A stretch of 64,000 nt of DNA, from NCBI RefSeq assembly GCF_029223865.1, contig NZ_CP119520.1, positions 3,658,001 to 3,722,000 on the forward strand. Direction: 5' to 3'. Under the pieces are notes generated by a model. The model saw nothing but the letters and a program-made list of their open reading frames with translations. It was not told where the DNA came from and made no database searches. A program made the position numbers and the translations under genes. This DNA is from Telluria mixta (lineage in GTDB: Bacteria > Pseudomonadota > Gammaproteobacteria > Burkholderiales > Burkholderiaceae_D). Below are positions 54,373-63,227 of the stretch, piece by piece (position 1 is the stretch's first letter; each line of letters begins with the position of its first letter).

Positions 54373-57300
54373 ATGGCCGGTTCGAGTATCGATAGTGACC
54401 AATTCCGACGCATCCTGTCGCGCAACGTCGCCATGCCGCTGGGCATGGGCGTGCTCAGCGCGCTCGTCTTCGTCGGTATCATCGCCTACCTCATCAACGT
54501 CCTGAGCTGGGTCGAGCATTCCGAGCACGTGATCGGCCGCGCCAACGAGGTCAGCCGTCTGTCGTCCGACATGGAGGCCGGCATGCGCGGCTACGTGCTG
54601 TCCGGCGACGACGACTTCCTGGCGCCTTACCTGGCGGCCAAGCCGCGCATGGATGCCGAGTTGAAGAATCTCGAGCGGCTCGTCGATGACAACCGGGCGC
54701 AGCTCGACCGCATCGAGCGGGTGCGCGCGGCGCAGGCCCAGTGGCAGGCGTTCGCCGAAGAGATGATCGCGCTGCGCGGCAGGAAGGCCGACTTCGTCGA
54801 GATCGTCCAGACCATCAAGACCGGCCGCGGCAAGATCCTGACCGACCAGGTCCGGCGCGAGTTTCTCGATTTCATCCAGGAAGAGCAGCGGATCCTGCAG
54901 GAACGGAATGCCACGTCGCGCTCCGTCATCGCGTGGTCCGTCGCCGCCTTCCTCGCGTTCAGCCTGATCGTCGCCGGCCTGCTGGCCGTGTTCGGCCGGC
55001 GCGACCTGCAAGCGCTGTCCAAGTCGTACGGCGACATCCTGCAGCACGAGGAAGACCACAATACGCAGTTGATGCAACAGGCGTGGCTGCGCTCGGGCCA
55101 GGCGGAAATGATCGCGAAGACGACAGGCATCATCAGCCTGGAACCGCTGGCCGATGCCGTGCTGAATTACGTGGCGCACTACCTGAACGGCGTCGTGGCC
55201 GCGATGTACGTGCGCGCCGAGGACGGTACGCTGACCCGCATCGGCACCTACGGGTTCGCGCATGCGGACACGGACCGCGCCCGCATCATGCAGCCGAACG
55301 AGTCGCTGGCCGCGCAGGCCGCCGAACAGAACCGCATCGTCACCCTGCGCGACCTGCCGCCGGACTACATCAAGGTCGGCTCGGCGCTGGGCGAGACGGC
55401 GCCGCGCGAACTCCTGATCGCGCCCGTGTCGAACTTCGGCAAGATCAAGGGCGTCATCGAGATCGGCTTCCTGCACGGCGTGCGCGAGCGCGACGTCCAG
55501 TTCATGGAAACCATTGCCGCGTCGGTCGGCGCGGCCGTTGCCAACGTGCTGCACCGCCAGCGCCTGCAGGCCGCGCTGGAAGAGCAGCAGGCCCTGAACG
55601 AGGAATTGCAGGTGCAGCAGGAAGAGCTGCGCACGGCCAACGAGGAACTGGAAGAACAGTCGCGCGCGCTGGAGGAATCGCAGTCGGCGCTGGAAAACCA
55701 GCAGGCCGAGCTGGAGCAGACGAACGAACAGCTGGCCGAGCAGGCCGCCCACCTCGACACCAAGAACAGCGCGCTCGTACAAGCCCAGGAGCAGTTGCGC
55801 GAGCGGGCGCTGGAACTGGAGCGCGCGAGCCGCTACAAGTCCGAGTTCCTTGCGAACATGTCGCACGAACTGCGCACGCCATTGAACTCGTCGCTGATCC
55901 TTGCCAAGCTGCTGGCCGACAATGCAGGCGGCAACTTGAACGAGGAGCAGGTGCGCTTTGCCCAGACGATCTATTCGGCCGGTAATGACCTGCTCAATCT
56001 GATCAACGACATCCTCGACATTTCCAAGGTCGAGGCCGGCAAGCTGGAACTCGTGCCGGAAGACTTGCCCCTGCGCCGCGTCATCGAGGGCCTGGCCCGC
56101 GTGTTCGAACCGCTGGCGCGCCAGAAGCACCTGGACTTCAGCCTGACGGTCGAGCCGAACGTGCCGATCAGCATCCACACGGACCGCCAGCGCCTGGAAC
56201 AGATCCTCAAGAATCTGCTGTCGAACGCCGTCAAGTTCACGGATAAGGGCAAGGTGCATCTCACCGTGAGCGCCAACACGGATGGCTGGATCCAGTTCGC
56301 CGTGCAGGATTCCGGCATCGGCATCGCGCCCGAGCAGCAGGATAAAATCTTCGACGCGTTCCACCAGGCCGACGGCTCCACCGCGCGCAAGTATGGCGGC
56401 ACGGGACTGGGCCTGTCCATCTCGCGCGACCTGACCGCACTGCTGGGCGGCACCCTGACCTTGACGAGTGCGCCGGGCGAGGGCAGCACGTTCGTCCTGA
56501 GCCTGCCGCGCAACGGCACCGTCGCCGCGACGCCGCCCGTGCTGCCGCCGGCGCAGCCGCCCGTGCGCGCATCGGCACCCGTCACCGCGCCGAATCCTGA
56601 GCCGGAGCGCGAGCCGGTGGCGCAGCCGCAAGAGGGCACGCTGCCGGCGTTCGCCGACGATCGGACGCAACCCGCGGCCGGCGTACGCACGGTGCTCGTG
56701 GTCGAGGACGAGCCGGAATTCGCGCGCATCCTGTACGGCCTTGCGCACGACATGGAATTCCGCTGCCTCGTCGCGCTGACGGCGCAGGAAGGGCTGGAAC
56801 TGGCGACAAACGAGAGCCCCGACGCGATCCTGCTCGACATCCGCCTGCCGGACGGTTCCGGGTTGTCCGTGCTGCAACAGCTGAAGGACAATCCGGCGAC
56901 GCGCCACATTCCCGTCCACGTCGTCTCGAGCCAGGACAACGGCGGCGAGGCGCTGCACCTGGGCGCGATCGGCTACGCCTTGAAACCGACGTCGCGCGAA
57001 CAGCTGGAAGAGGTGTTCCGCAAACTGAAGGACAAGTCGTCGCAACAGATCAAGCGCGTACTGCTCGTGGAAGACGACGAGCGCCAGCGCGACAGCGTCG
57101 TGCAATTGATTTCCGATACCGACGTCGAGATCGCGGCCGTCGGTTCCGGCACGGAAGCGCTGGACCTGTTGCGCACGGAGATTTTCGACTGCATGATCAT
57201 CGACTTGAAGCTGCCCGACATGCAGGGTAATGAGTTGCTCAAGCGTATGTCTCTGGAAGAACTGTGCTCGTTCCCGCCCGTCATCGTGTACACGGGACGC

Positions 57301-57867
57301 AACCTGACGCGCGACGAGGAAGCGGAACTGCTGAAATATTCGCGCTCGATTATCATCAAGGGTGCGCGCTCGCCGGAGCGCCTGCTGGACGAGGTGACGC
57401 TCTTCCTGCACAAGGTGGAATCGGAACTGTCGTCGGAACGCCAGTCGATGCTCAAGACGGTGCGCGGGCGCGACCGCGTGTTCGAAGGCCGCACGATCCT
57501 GCTCGTGGACGATGACGTGCGCAATGTGTTCGCGCTGACCAGTGCCCTGGAACAACGTGGCGCCAGGGTAGAGGTGGGCCGCAACGGTTATGAAGCCATT
57601 GCCAAGCTCGATGAGAATGAAGCGATCGACCTGGTCCTGATGGACGTGATGATGCCGGGCATGGACGGACTGGAAGCGACGCGTCGCATCCGCCAGGACA
57701 AGCGCTTCGCGCGCCTGCCCATCATCGCGATCACGGCGAAGGCGATGAAGGACGACCAGGAACAATGCCTGGCCGCCGGCGCCAACGACTATCTCGCCAA
57801 GCCGATCGACCTGACCCGGCTGTACTCGCTGCTGCGCGTGTGGATGCCGACGCTGGAGCGCATTTGA
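54373..57867 (+). CDS. Hybrid sensor histidine kinase with CHASE3, GAF and three receiver domains
   Basis: 1164 residues. A transmembrane helix near 20-45, a CHASE3 sensor (EHVIGRANEVSRLSSDMEAGMRGYVLSG region), a second helix near 180-205, GAF (about 240-395), a long coiled coil (about 395-490), HisKA with His498 in SHELRTPLNS, HATPase (about 605-720), then REC1 (Asp822), REC2 (Asp944) and REC3 (Asp1091, LVLMDVMMPGMDG). No DNA-binding output. First gene of a four-gene overlapping operon with CheR and CheB genes. The signal sensed is unknown. Confidence 0.95.
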   Translation: MAGSSIDSDQFRRILSRNVAMPLGMGVLSALVFVGIIAYLINVLSWVEHSEHVIGRANEVSRLSSDMEAGMRGYVLSGDDDFLAPYLAAKPRMDAELKNLERLVDDNRAQLDRIERVRAAQAQWQAFAEEMIALRGRKADFVEIVQTIKTGRGKILTDQVRREFLDFIQEEQRILQERNATSRSVIAWSVAAFLAFSLIVAGLLAVFGRRDLQALSKSYGDILQHEEDHNTQLMQQAWLRSGQAEMIAKTTGIISLEPLADAVLNYVAHYLNGVVAAMYVRAEDGTLTRIGTYGFAHADTDRARIMQPNESLAAQAAEQNRIVTLRDLPPDYIKVGSALGETAPRELLIAPVSNFGKIKGVIEIGFLHGVRERDVQFMETIAASVGAAVANVLHRQRLQAALEEQQALNEELQVQQEELRTANEELEEQSRALEESQSALENQQAELEQTNEQLAEQAAHLDTKNSALVQAQEQLRERALELERASRYKSEFLANMSHELRTPLNSSLILAKLLADNAGGNLNEEQVRFAQTIYSAGNDLLNLINDILDISKVEAGKLELVPEDLPLRRVIEGLARVFEPLARQKHLDFSLTVEPNVPISIHTDRQRLEQILKNLLSNAVKFTDKGKVHLTVSANTDGWIQFAVQDSGIGIAPEQQDKIFDAFHQADGSTARKYGGTGLGLSISRDLTALLGGTLTLTSAPGEGSTFVLSLPRNGTVAATPPVLPPAQPPVRASAPVTAPNPEPEREPVAQPQEGTLPAFADDRTQPAAGVRTVLVVEDEPEFARILYGLAHDMEFRCLVALTAQEGLELATNESPDAILLDIRLPDGSGLSVLQQLKDNPATRHIPVHVVSSQDNGGEALHLGAIGYALKPTSREQLEEVFRKLKDKSSQQIKRVLLVEDDERQRDSVVQLISDTDVEIAAVGSGTEALDLLRTEIFDCMIIDLKLPDMQGNELLKRMSLEELCSFPPVIVYTGRNLTRDEEAELLKYSRSIIIKGARSPERLLDEVTLFLHKVESELSSERQSMLKTVRGRDRVFEGRTILLVDDDVRNVFALTSALEQRGARVEVGRNGYEAIAKLDENEAIDLVLMDVMMPGMDGLEATRRIRQDKRFARLPIIAITAKAMKDDQEQCLAAGANDYLAKPIDLTRLYSLLRVWMPTLERI

Positions 57868-57875
57868 AAAAGACA

Positions 57876-58703
57876 ATGCACAGCCTGCCGAGCGACGACA
57901 TCGAGTTGCGGATGCTGATCGAGGCTGTCTACCTCAAGTACAACTACGATTTCCGCGACTACACAGGCGCCTCGCAAAAGCGCCGCGTGCTCGCCGCGTT
58001 GCGCGCGATGGAATGCGAAACGATCTCGGCTTTGCAGGCGCGCGTCATGCACGACCCTGCCGCGTTCGCGCAGCTGTTGCAGTTTTTGACCATTCCTGTG
58101 ACGGAAATGTTCCGCGACCCGGATTATTATCTGGCTGTACGCCGGCTCATCGTGCCGTTCCTGAAGACGTACCCGTCGCTGAACGTGTGGGTGGCCGGCT
58201 GCAGCACGGGCGAGGAAGTGGTTTCGCTCGCGATCCTGCTGCACGAAGAGGGCCTGCTGGAGCGCACGCAGATGTACGCGACCGACATTAATCCGGAGTC
58301 TCTGGAAGCGGCACGGCGCGGCGTGATGCCGCTGGATAAGATGCGCGTGTACACGGAGAATTACCAGAAGGCGGGCGGCACGCGCGCGTTTTCCGATTAC
58401 TACACGGCCGCGTACGGTGGGGCGCTGTTCGACCGCGCGCTCGTCGAGAACGTCACGTTCGCGGACCACAGCCTGGCCACGGACAGCGTATTCGCCGAGA
58501 CGCATTTCATCAGCTGCCGCAATGTGATGATCTACTTTAACCGGCGCCTGCAGAACCGGGTGCTGGGCCTGTTCCACGACTCGCTGTGCCACCGCGGCTT
58601 CCTCGGCCTCGGCAGCAAGGAAAGCATCGACTTTTCCACGTATGCCCAGCAATTCGAACCGCTCGCGAAGCGGGAGCGGGTGTTCCGCAAGGTGGCGTCA
58701 TGA
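57876..58703 (+). CDS. CheR-type protein-glutamate methyltransferase
   Basis: 275 residues from ATG 57876. SAM-binding motif VAGCSTGEEV, then TDINPESLEAA and SCRNVMIYFNRRLQ, all conserved in CheR; the N-terminal FRDYTGASQKRR segment is the substrate-binding subdomain. A TTG at 57864 overlapping the kinase stop, with GGAG upstream, is an equally plausible start and would add four residues. There is no chemoreceptor nearby, so the methylated partner may be an unusual one. The stop overlaps the CheB start. Confidence 0.92.
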   Translation: MHSLPSDDIELRMLIEAVYLKYNYDFRDYTGASQKRRVLAALRAMECETISALQARVMHDPAAFAQLLQFLTIPVTEMFRDPDYYLAVRRLIVPFLKTYPSLNVWVAGCSTGEEVVSLAILLHEEGLLERTQMYATDINPESLEAARRGVMPLDKMRVYTENYQKAGGTRAFSDYYTAAYGGALFDRALVENVTFADHSLATDSVFAETHFISCRNVMIYFNRRLQNRVLGLFHDSLCHRGFLGLGSKESIDFSTYAQQFEPLAKRERVFRKVAS

Positions 58704-59332
58704 GTCCCGCCGTCGACCCCGGTCCGCATGAGGGCGCCGTGCGCGCCGCGCTGCGGGGGCGGCGTTTCGAGGCCGTTGTGATCGGCGGCTCGGCCGGCGG
58801 CGTGGATGCGCTCGTCGGGCTGCTGCCCGCGATTCCGGCCGACTATACCTTGCCCGTGTTTTGCATCCTGCACATGCCGGGCGACCGCGAAAGCCGCCTG
58901 GCCGAATTGTTCGACGAGCGCCTCCCCGTGCCCGTGAAGGAAGCGGCCGACAAGGAAGAGATTCGCCCCGGCACCGTCTACTTCGCCGGCCCGGGCTACC
59001 ATTTGTCCGTCGAGCGGGACCGCACGTTTTCGATCAGCTGCGAGCCGCCCGTGCATTTCGCGCGGCCCGCGATCGACGTGCTGATGGAATCCAGCGCCGA
59101 TGCCTACGGCCCCGGCCTGGCCGGCATCCTGCTCACGGGGGCGAACCACGACGGCGCGGACGGCATGGCCCGCATCCGCGCGCGCGGCGGCTTCACCGTC
59201 GTGCAGGATCCCGCCGACGCCCAGGTGCCCACCATGCCCGTGAGCGCCATCAACCGCTGCAAACCGAACCTGATCCTGCCTCTGGCGCGCATCCACGCCC
59301 TGTTGCCCATGTTGGAGATGAATGAACCATGA
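58700..59332 (+). CDS. CheB-type methylesterase without receiver domain
   Basis: 210 residues: only the methylesterase catalytic domain. Ser in GGSAGGVDAL, His in CILHMPG and Asp in TGANHDGADGM make up the CheB triad. The absence of an N-terminal receiver means phosphorylation control must come from another protein, perhaps the receivers of the flanking kinases. The start overlaps the CheR stop and the stop overlaps the next start, so all four genes are translationally coupled. Confidence 0.92.
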   Translation: MSPAVDPGPHEGAVRAALRGRRFEAVVIGGSAGGVDALVGLLPAIPADYTLPVFCILHMPGDRESRLAELFDERLPVPVKEAADKEEIRPGTVYFAGPGYHLSVERDRTFSISCEPPVHFARPAIDVLMESSADAYGPGLAGILLTGANHDGADGMARIRARGGFTVVQDPADAQVPTMPVSAINRCKPNLILPLARIHALLPMLEMNEP

Positions 59333-60546
59333 GCGCACATGACCCTAGCAAACTGCTGATCGTCGACGACCTGCCGGAAAACCTGCGCGCGCTCGACGCG
59401 CTGATCCGCGACGAACAGCGCCTCGTGTTCCAGGCCCAGTCGGGCGAGGAAGCCCTGTCCCTGATGCTCGAACACGATTTCGCGCTCGCCATCCTCGACG
59501 TGCAGATGCCCGGCATGGACGGCTTCGAACTCGCCGAGCTGATGCGCTCCACGTCGCGCACCCGCAATATCCCGATCGTGTTCGTGTCCGCCGCCGGCCG
59601 CGAGCTGAACTATGCCTTCAAAGGCTACGAGACGGGCGCGGTCGATTTCCTCTACAAACCGCTGGACCCGGACGCCGTGCGCAGCAAGGTGCACGTGTTC
59701 GTCACCCTGGACCAGCAGCGGCGCGAGATGCAGCGCCAGATGGAGGCGCTGGAAGCGGCGCGGCGCGAGCAGGAAGTGCTGCTGCGCGAACTGAACGAGA
59801 CGCAGGCCGAACTGCAGCGCTCGCTGCGCATGCGCGACGAATTCATGTCGCTCGTCGCGCACGAGTTGCGCACGCCACTCAACACGTTGTTCCTGGAAAC
59901 CCAGATGCGCAGCCTGCAATTGAAGCGGGGCAATTTGCCGGCGTTCAATCCGGACCAGATGAACAACATGATCAAGCGCGACGAGCGCCAGATCAAGGCG
60001 ATGATCCGCCTGATCGACGACATGCTGGACGTCTCGCGCATGAAGAGCGGCACCTTGTCGATCCGCCCGGCGAAGGTCGAGCTGATGGCCTTGCTGGAGC
60101 GCGTCGTGAACGATTTGTCGCTGCAGGCCGCCGCAGCCGGCGCCAACGTCGTGCTGGCGCCGCATCACGCGGTCGAAGGCTTCTGGGACGAATTCCGCAT
60201 CGAGCAGGTCGTCGTCAACCTGCTGACCAATGCCATGCGCTATGGCGGCGGCGGCGCGGTCGAGGTCAGCGTGCATGATGAAGGCTGCAACGTCCGCATT
60301 GCCGTGCGCGACCACGGCAAGGGCATTGCGCCCGACTTCATCGACCGCATCTTCGAACCGTACGAGCGGGGCGCGAAGAGCGGCGAGCCGAAGGGCCTCG
60401 GCCTGGGCCTGTACATCTCGCGCCAGCTCGCCGTGTCGCACGGCGGCCAGCTGACGGTCGAGAGCACGCCGGGGCAGGGGGCGACGTTCAGCCTCACCCT
60501 GCCGTGCATGGAGACTGCGTTGCAGCCGGCGGCAACGCCGGCCTGA
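59329..60546 (+). CDS. Receiver-histidine kinase (REC-HisKA-HATPase)
   Basis: 405 residues. Receiver domain with Asp57 (LAILDVQMPGMDG), coiled linker (about 130-165), HisKA with His178 (LVAHELRTPLN) and an HATPase domain (GKGIAPDFIDRIFEPYERG, GLGLGLYIS). No membrane segments. A receiver in front of a kinase suggests a relay: the large membrane hybrid kinase may phosphorylate this protein, which then acts on a separate response regulator. Last gene of the operon. Confidence 0.94.
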   Translation: MSAHDPSKLLIVDDLPENLRALDALIRDEQRLVFQAQSGEEALSLMLEHDFALAILDVQMPGMDGFELAELMRSTSRTRNIPIVFVSAAGRELNYAFKGYETGAVDFLYKPLDPDAVRSKVHVFVTLDQQRREMQRQMEALEAARREQEVLLRELNETQAELQRSLRMRDEFMSLVAHELRTPLNTLFLETQMRSLQLKRGNLPAFNPDQMNNMIKRDERQIKAMIRLIDDMLDVSRMKSGTLSIRPAKVELMALLERVVNDLSLQAAAAGANVVLAPHHAVEGFWDEFRIEQVVVNLLTNAMRYGGGGAVEVSVHDEGCNVRIAVRDHGKGIAPDFIDRIFEPYERGAKSGEPKGLGLGLYISRQLAVSHGGQLTVESTPGQGATFSLTLPCMETALQPAATPA

Positions 60547-60569
60547 TCCTCGCGCCGCCAATGTTCCCG

Positions 60570-60626
60570 ATAGGCACAGGCTATCCCGATGTGATAGCTA
60601 AAATCAATTGATAGAATCTGTTCAAT
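60570..60626. promoter_or_regulatory. OxyR-like binding region upstream of ahpC
   Basis: ATAG (60570-60573)-N7-CTAT (60581-60584) is a perfect OxyR half-site pair. ATAG (60594-60597)-N7-CAAT (60605-60608) follows, with nine bases instead of seven between the pairs, and a third ATAG at 60611-60614. The cluster ends directly upstream of the ahpC -35 element, where an activator would sit. Confidence 0.55.
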
Positions 60627-60630
60627 CAAT

Positions 60631-60659
60631 TTCACATGAAGGGTGTGACAGGGTATAGT
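60631..60659 (+). promoter_or_regulatory. ahpC promoter
   Basis: TTCACA (60631-60636), 17 bases, TATAGT (60654-60659): close to the sigma-70 consensus. GAGGAG lies before the ATG at 60701. Confidence 0.72.
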
Positions 60660-60700
60660 TCACACCTAAGCTTTTTTTAACCCCGAAAGAGGAGTACTGA

Positions 60701-61264
60701 ATGTCCATCATCAACACCGAAATCAAGCCGTTCAAAGCAACCGCTTACCACGCAGGCAAGTTCATCGACCTGACCGAAGCCGATTTCAAAGGCACGTGGT
60801 CGGTCCTGATGTTCTACCCGGCGGACTTCACCTTCGTCTGCCCGACCGAACTGGAAGACCTGGCTGCTTTCCAGCCGGAATTCGAAAAGATGGGCGTCAA
60901 AGTCTACGGCGTGTCGACCGACACCCACTTCGCCCACAAGGCATGGCACGACACGTCGGACGCGATCAAGAAGGTCAACTACCCGCTGATCGGCGACCCG
61001 ACCGGCCTGCTGTCGCGTAACTTCGAAGTCATGATCGAAGAAGAAGGCCTGGCCCTGCGCGGCACGTTCGTGATCAATCCGGAAGGCCAGATCAAGGTCA
61101 TGGAAGTGCACGACAACGGCATCGGCCGCGACGCGTCGGAACTGATGCGCAAAGTGAAGGCAGCCCAGTACGTCGCATCGCACCCGGGCGAAGTCTGCCC
61201 GGCCAAGTGGACCGAAGGCGCCGAAACGCTGAAGCCGTCGCTGGACCTGGTCGGCAAGATCTAA
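60701..61264 (+). CDS. ahpC: Alkyl hydroperoxide reductase subunit C (AhpC-type peroxiredoxin)
   Basis: 187 residues, exactly the length of E. coli AhpC. Peroxidatic Cys47 in [13 protein letters not shown] and resolving Cys166 in GEVCPAKW. It reduces H2O2 and organic peroxides and is recycled by AhpF, encoded 231 bases downstream. The OxyR-like site and strong promoter upstream predict peroxide induction. Confidence 0.98.
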   Translation: MSIINTEIKPFKATAYHAGKFIDLTEADFKGTWSVLMFYPADFTFVCPTELEDLAAFQPEFEKMGVKVYGVSTDTHFAHKAWHDTSDAIKKVNYPLIGDPTGLLSRNFEVMIEEEGLALRGTFVINPEGQIKVMEVHDNGIGRDASELMRKVKAAQYVASHPGEVCPAKWTEGAETLKPSLDLVGKI

Positions 61265-61304
61265 TAGATCTGTTTTAGAAGCACCAGTAGCACCGTAGTA
61301 CCAG

Positions 61305-61331
61305 GCACCGGCCGCGAGGGGCGGCCGGTGC
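61305..61331. other. Hairpin between ahpC and ahpF
   Basis: An 11-bp perfect GC stem (61305-61315 with 61321-61331) with a 5-base loop and no T tract, in the 231-bp gap. It may stabilise the ahpC end of a shared transcript or reduce readthrough into ahpF. Confidence 0.55.
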
Positions 61332-61495
61332 CCACCCCCTCCCCACGAGCCCACCCGGAATGGGCCCGCACAAGCACAACAGGCGATCTCGCTAGTCGAT
61401 CTGCCTTCCAGATTCACTATTTAGATTTGACGGATGCGTCCTCATGTGGACCGCATCGGCCTGAACACGACTGAACGAAACGAAAGGATACGATC

Positions 61496-63073
61496 ATGCT
61501 CGAACAAGAACTCAAAAACCAACTCGCCGGCTACCTGCAACGCGTCCAGCAACCTTTCGAGATCGTCGCCTCGCTCGACGACAGCGACACGTCGAAACAG
61601 ATGCTCGACCTGCTGCAGACGATCCAGGACCTGCGCGCCGACAAGATCACGCTGCGCACCGATGGCAACGACGCCCGCAAGCCGTCGTTCACCCTGAAGC
61701 GTGTCGGCACCGACATGAACCTGCGCTTCGCCGGCCTGCCGCTGGGCCACGAATTCACGTCGCTCGTGCTGGCGCTGCTGTGGACGGGCGGCCATCCGCC
61801 GAAAGTCGAGGCCGAGACGATCGATGCGATCAAGGCGCTTGACTCCCACTACGAATTCGAGATGTACATGTCGCTGACCTGCCATAACTGCCCGGACGTC
61901 GTGCAGGCCCTGTCGCTGATGGCGATCATGAACCCGCGTGTGAAGACGACCGTGATCGAAGGCGGCGCGTTCCAGGCCGAAGTCGAGTCGCGCAAGGTGA
62001 TGGCCGTGCCGATGGTGTTCCTGAACGGCGAACTGTTCGGCTCGGGCCGCATGCTGATCGAAGAGATCGTCGCCAAGCTGGACAAGGGCGCCGGCGCCCG
62101 TGACGCTGCGAAGCTGAACGCGAAGGACCCGTACGACGTGCTGATCGTCGGCGGCGGCCCGTCGGGTGCGGCAGCGGCCGTGTATGCGGCCCGCAAAGGC
62201 ATCCGTACCGGCGTCGCGACGGAACGCTTCGGCGGCCAGGTGAACGACACGATGTCGATTGAGAACTACATCTCCGTGCTGGAAACGGACGGCCCGAAAT
62301 TCGCGGCCGCGCTGGAAGCGCAAGTGCGCCACTACGGCGTCGACATCATGACGCAGCAGACGGCGGCGAAAATCATTCCGCCGTCGGCGCCGGGCGAACT
62401 GGTCGAAGTGCAGTTCGCGAACGGCGGCTCGCTGAAGTCGAGCACCGTGATCCTGTCGACGGGTGCGCGCTGGAGGAACGTGAACGTGCCGGGCGAGCAG
62501 GAGTACAAGAACGCCGGCGTGAACTACTGCCCGCACTGCGACGGCCCGCTGTACAAGGGCAAGCGCGTGGCGGTCATCGGCGGCGGTAACTCGGGCGTGG
62601 AAGCGGCGATCGACCTGGCCGGTATCGTCGAGCACGTGACCCTGCTGGAATTCGCCCCGCAGCTGAAGGCGGACGCCGTGCTCGTGAACAAGGCCGAGAG
62701 CCTGTCGAACGTGACGATCCACACGAACGCACAGACGACCGAGATCACCGGCGACGGCAGCAAGGTCAACGGCATCAAGTTCAAGGACCGCCTGAGCGGC
62801 GAGGAACACCTGGTGCAACTGGCCGGTGTGTTCGTCCAGATCGGCCTCGTGCCGAACACCGAGTTCCTGAAGGGCACGCTGGAACTGTCGCGCTTCGGCG
62901 AGATCGTCGTGGACGACCACGGCCGCACCAACATCCCGGGCGTGTTCGCCGCGGGCGATGCGACGACGACGCCGTTCAAGCAGATCGTCATCGCGGCCGG
63001 CGACGGGGCGAAGGCGGCACTGTCCGCGTTCGACTACCTGATCCGCATGCCGGTGGCCGTCGAAGCCGCTTAA
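61496..63073 (+). CDS. ahpF: Alkyl hydroperoxide reductase subunit F
   Basis: 525 residues. N-terminal tandem thioredoxin-like part with the CHNC redox pair (Cys129, Cys132), FAD domain ([21 protein letters not shown]), NAD(P)H domain with the CPHC pair (Cys345, Cys348) and [19 protein letters not shown], and the closing FAD motif [15 protein letters not shown]. It passes electrons from NADH to AhpC. All four catalytic cysteines are at the E. coli positions. A strong terminator follows. Confidence 0.98.
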   Translation: MLEQELKNQLAGYLQRVQQPFEIVASLDDSDTSKQMLDLLQTIQDLRADKITLRTDGNDARKPSFTLKRVGTDMNLRFAGLPLGHEFTSLVLALLWTGGHPPKVEAETIDAIKALDSHYEFEMYMSLTCHNCPDVVQALSLMAIMNPRVKTTVIEGGAFQAEVESRKVMAVPMVFLNGELFGSGRMLIEEIVAKLDKGAGARDAAKLNAKDPYDVLIVGGGPSGAAAAVYAARKGIRTGVATERFGGQVNDTMSIENYISVLETDGPKFAAALEAQVRHYGVDIMTQQTAAKIIPPSAPGELVEVQFANGGSLKSSTVILSTGARWRNVNVPGEQEYKNAGVNYCPHCDGPLYKGKRVAVIGGGNSGVEAAIDLAGIVEHVTLLEFAPQLKADAVLVNKAESLSNVTIHTNAQTTEITGDGSKVNGIKFKDRLSGEEHLVQLAGVFVQIGLVPNTEFLKGTLELSRFGEIVVDDHGRTNIPGVFAAGDATTTPFKQIVIAAGDGAKAALSAFDYLIRMPVAVEAA

Positions 63074-63087
63074 GGCAAGCTGGTCGT

Positions 63088-63121
63088 AAAAGCCCGGACG
63101 AGAGACCGTCCGGGCTTTTTT
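63088..63121 (+). terminator. Rho-independent terminator after ahpF
   Basis: A 12-bp stem (63088-63099 with 63108-63119) ending in a T-run, 14 bases after the ahpF stop. Confidence 0.92.
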
Positions 63122-63191
63122 GTTTCCAAAAACCGGGGTCAGAGCTAATGCCGGTCACTTAAGGACTTGACCGACGCGATCCAAGGGCTAG

Positions 63192-63220
63192 AACGGATTT
63201 ATGTTCAACGTAAATCCGTT
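63192..63220 (+). promoter_or_regulatory. Hairpin over the 5' end of the transposase gene
   Basis: AACGGATTTA (63192-63201) pairs perfectly with TAAATCCGTT (63211-63220). It covers an upstream in-frame ATG at 63201 and lies just before the likely start at 63228. Such hairpins in insertion sequences limit transposase translation from readthrough transcripts. Confidence 0.55.
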
Positions 63221-63227
63221 TTCTATC

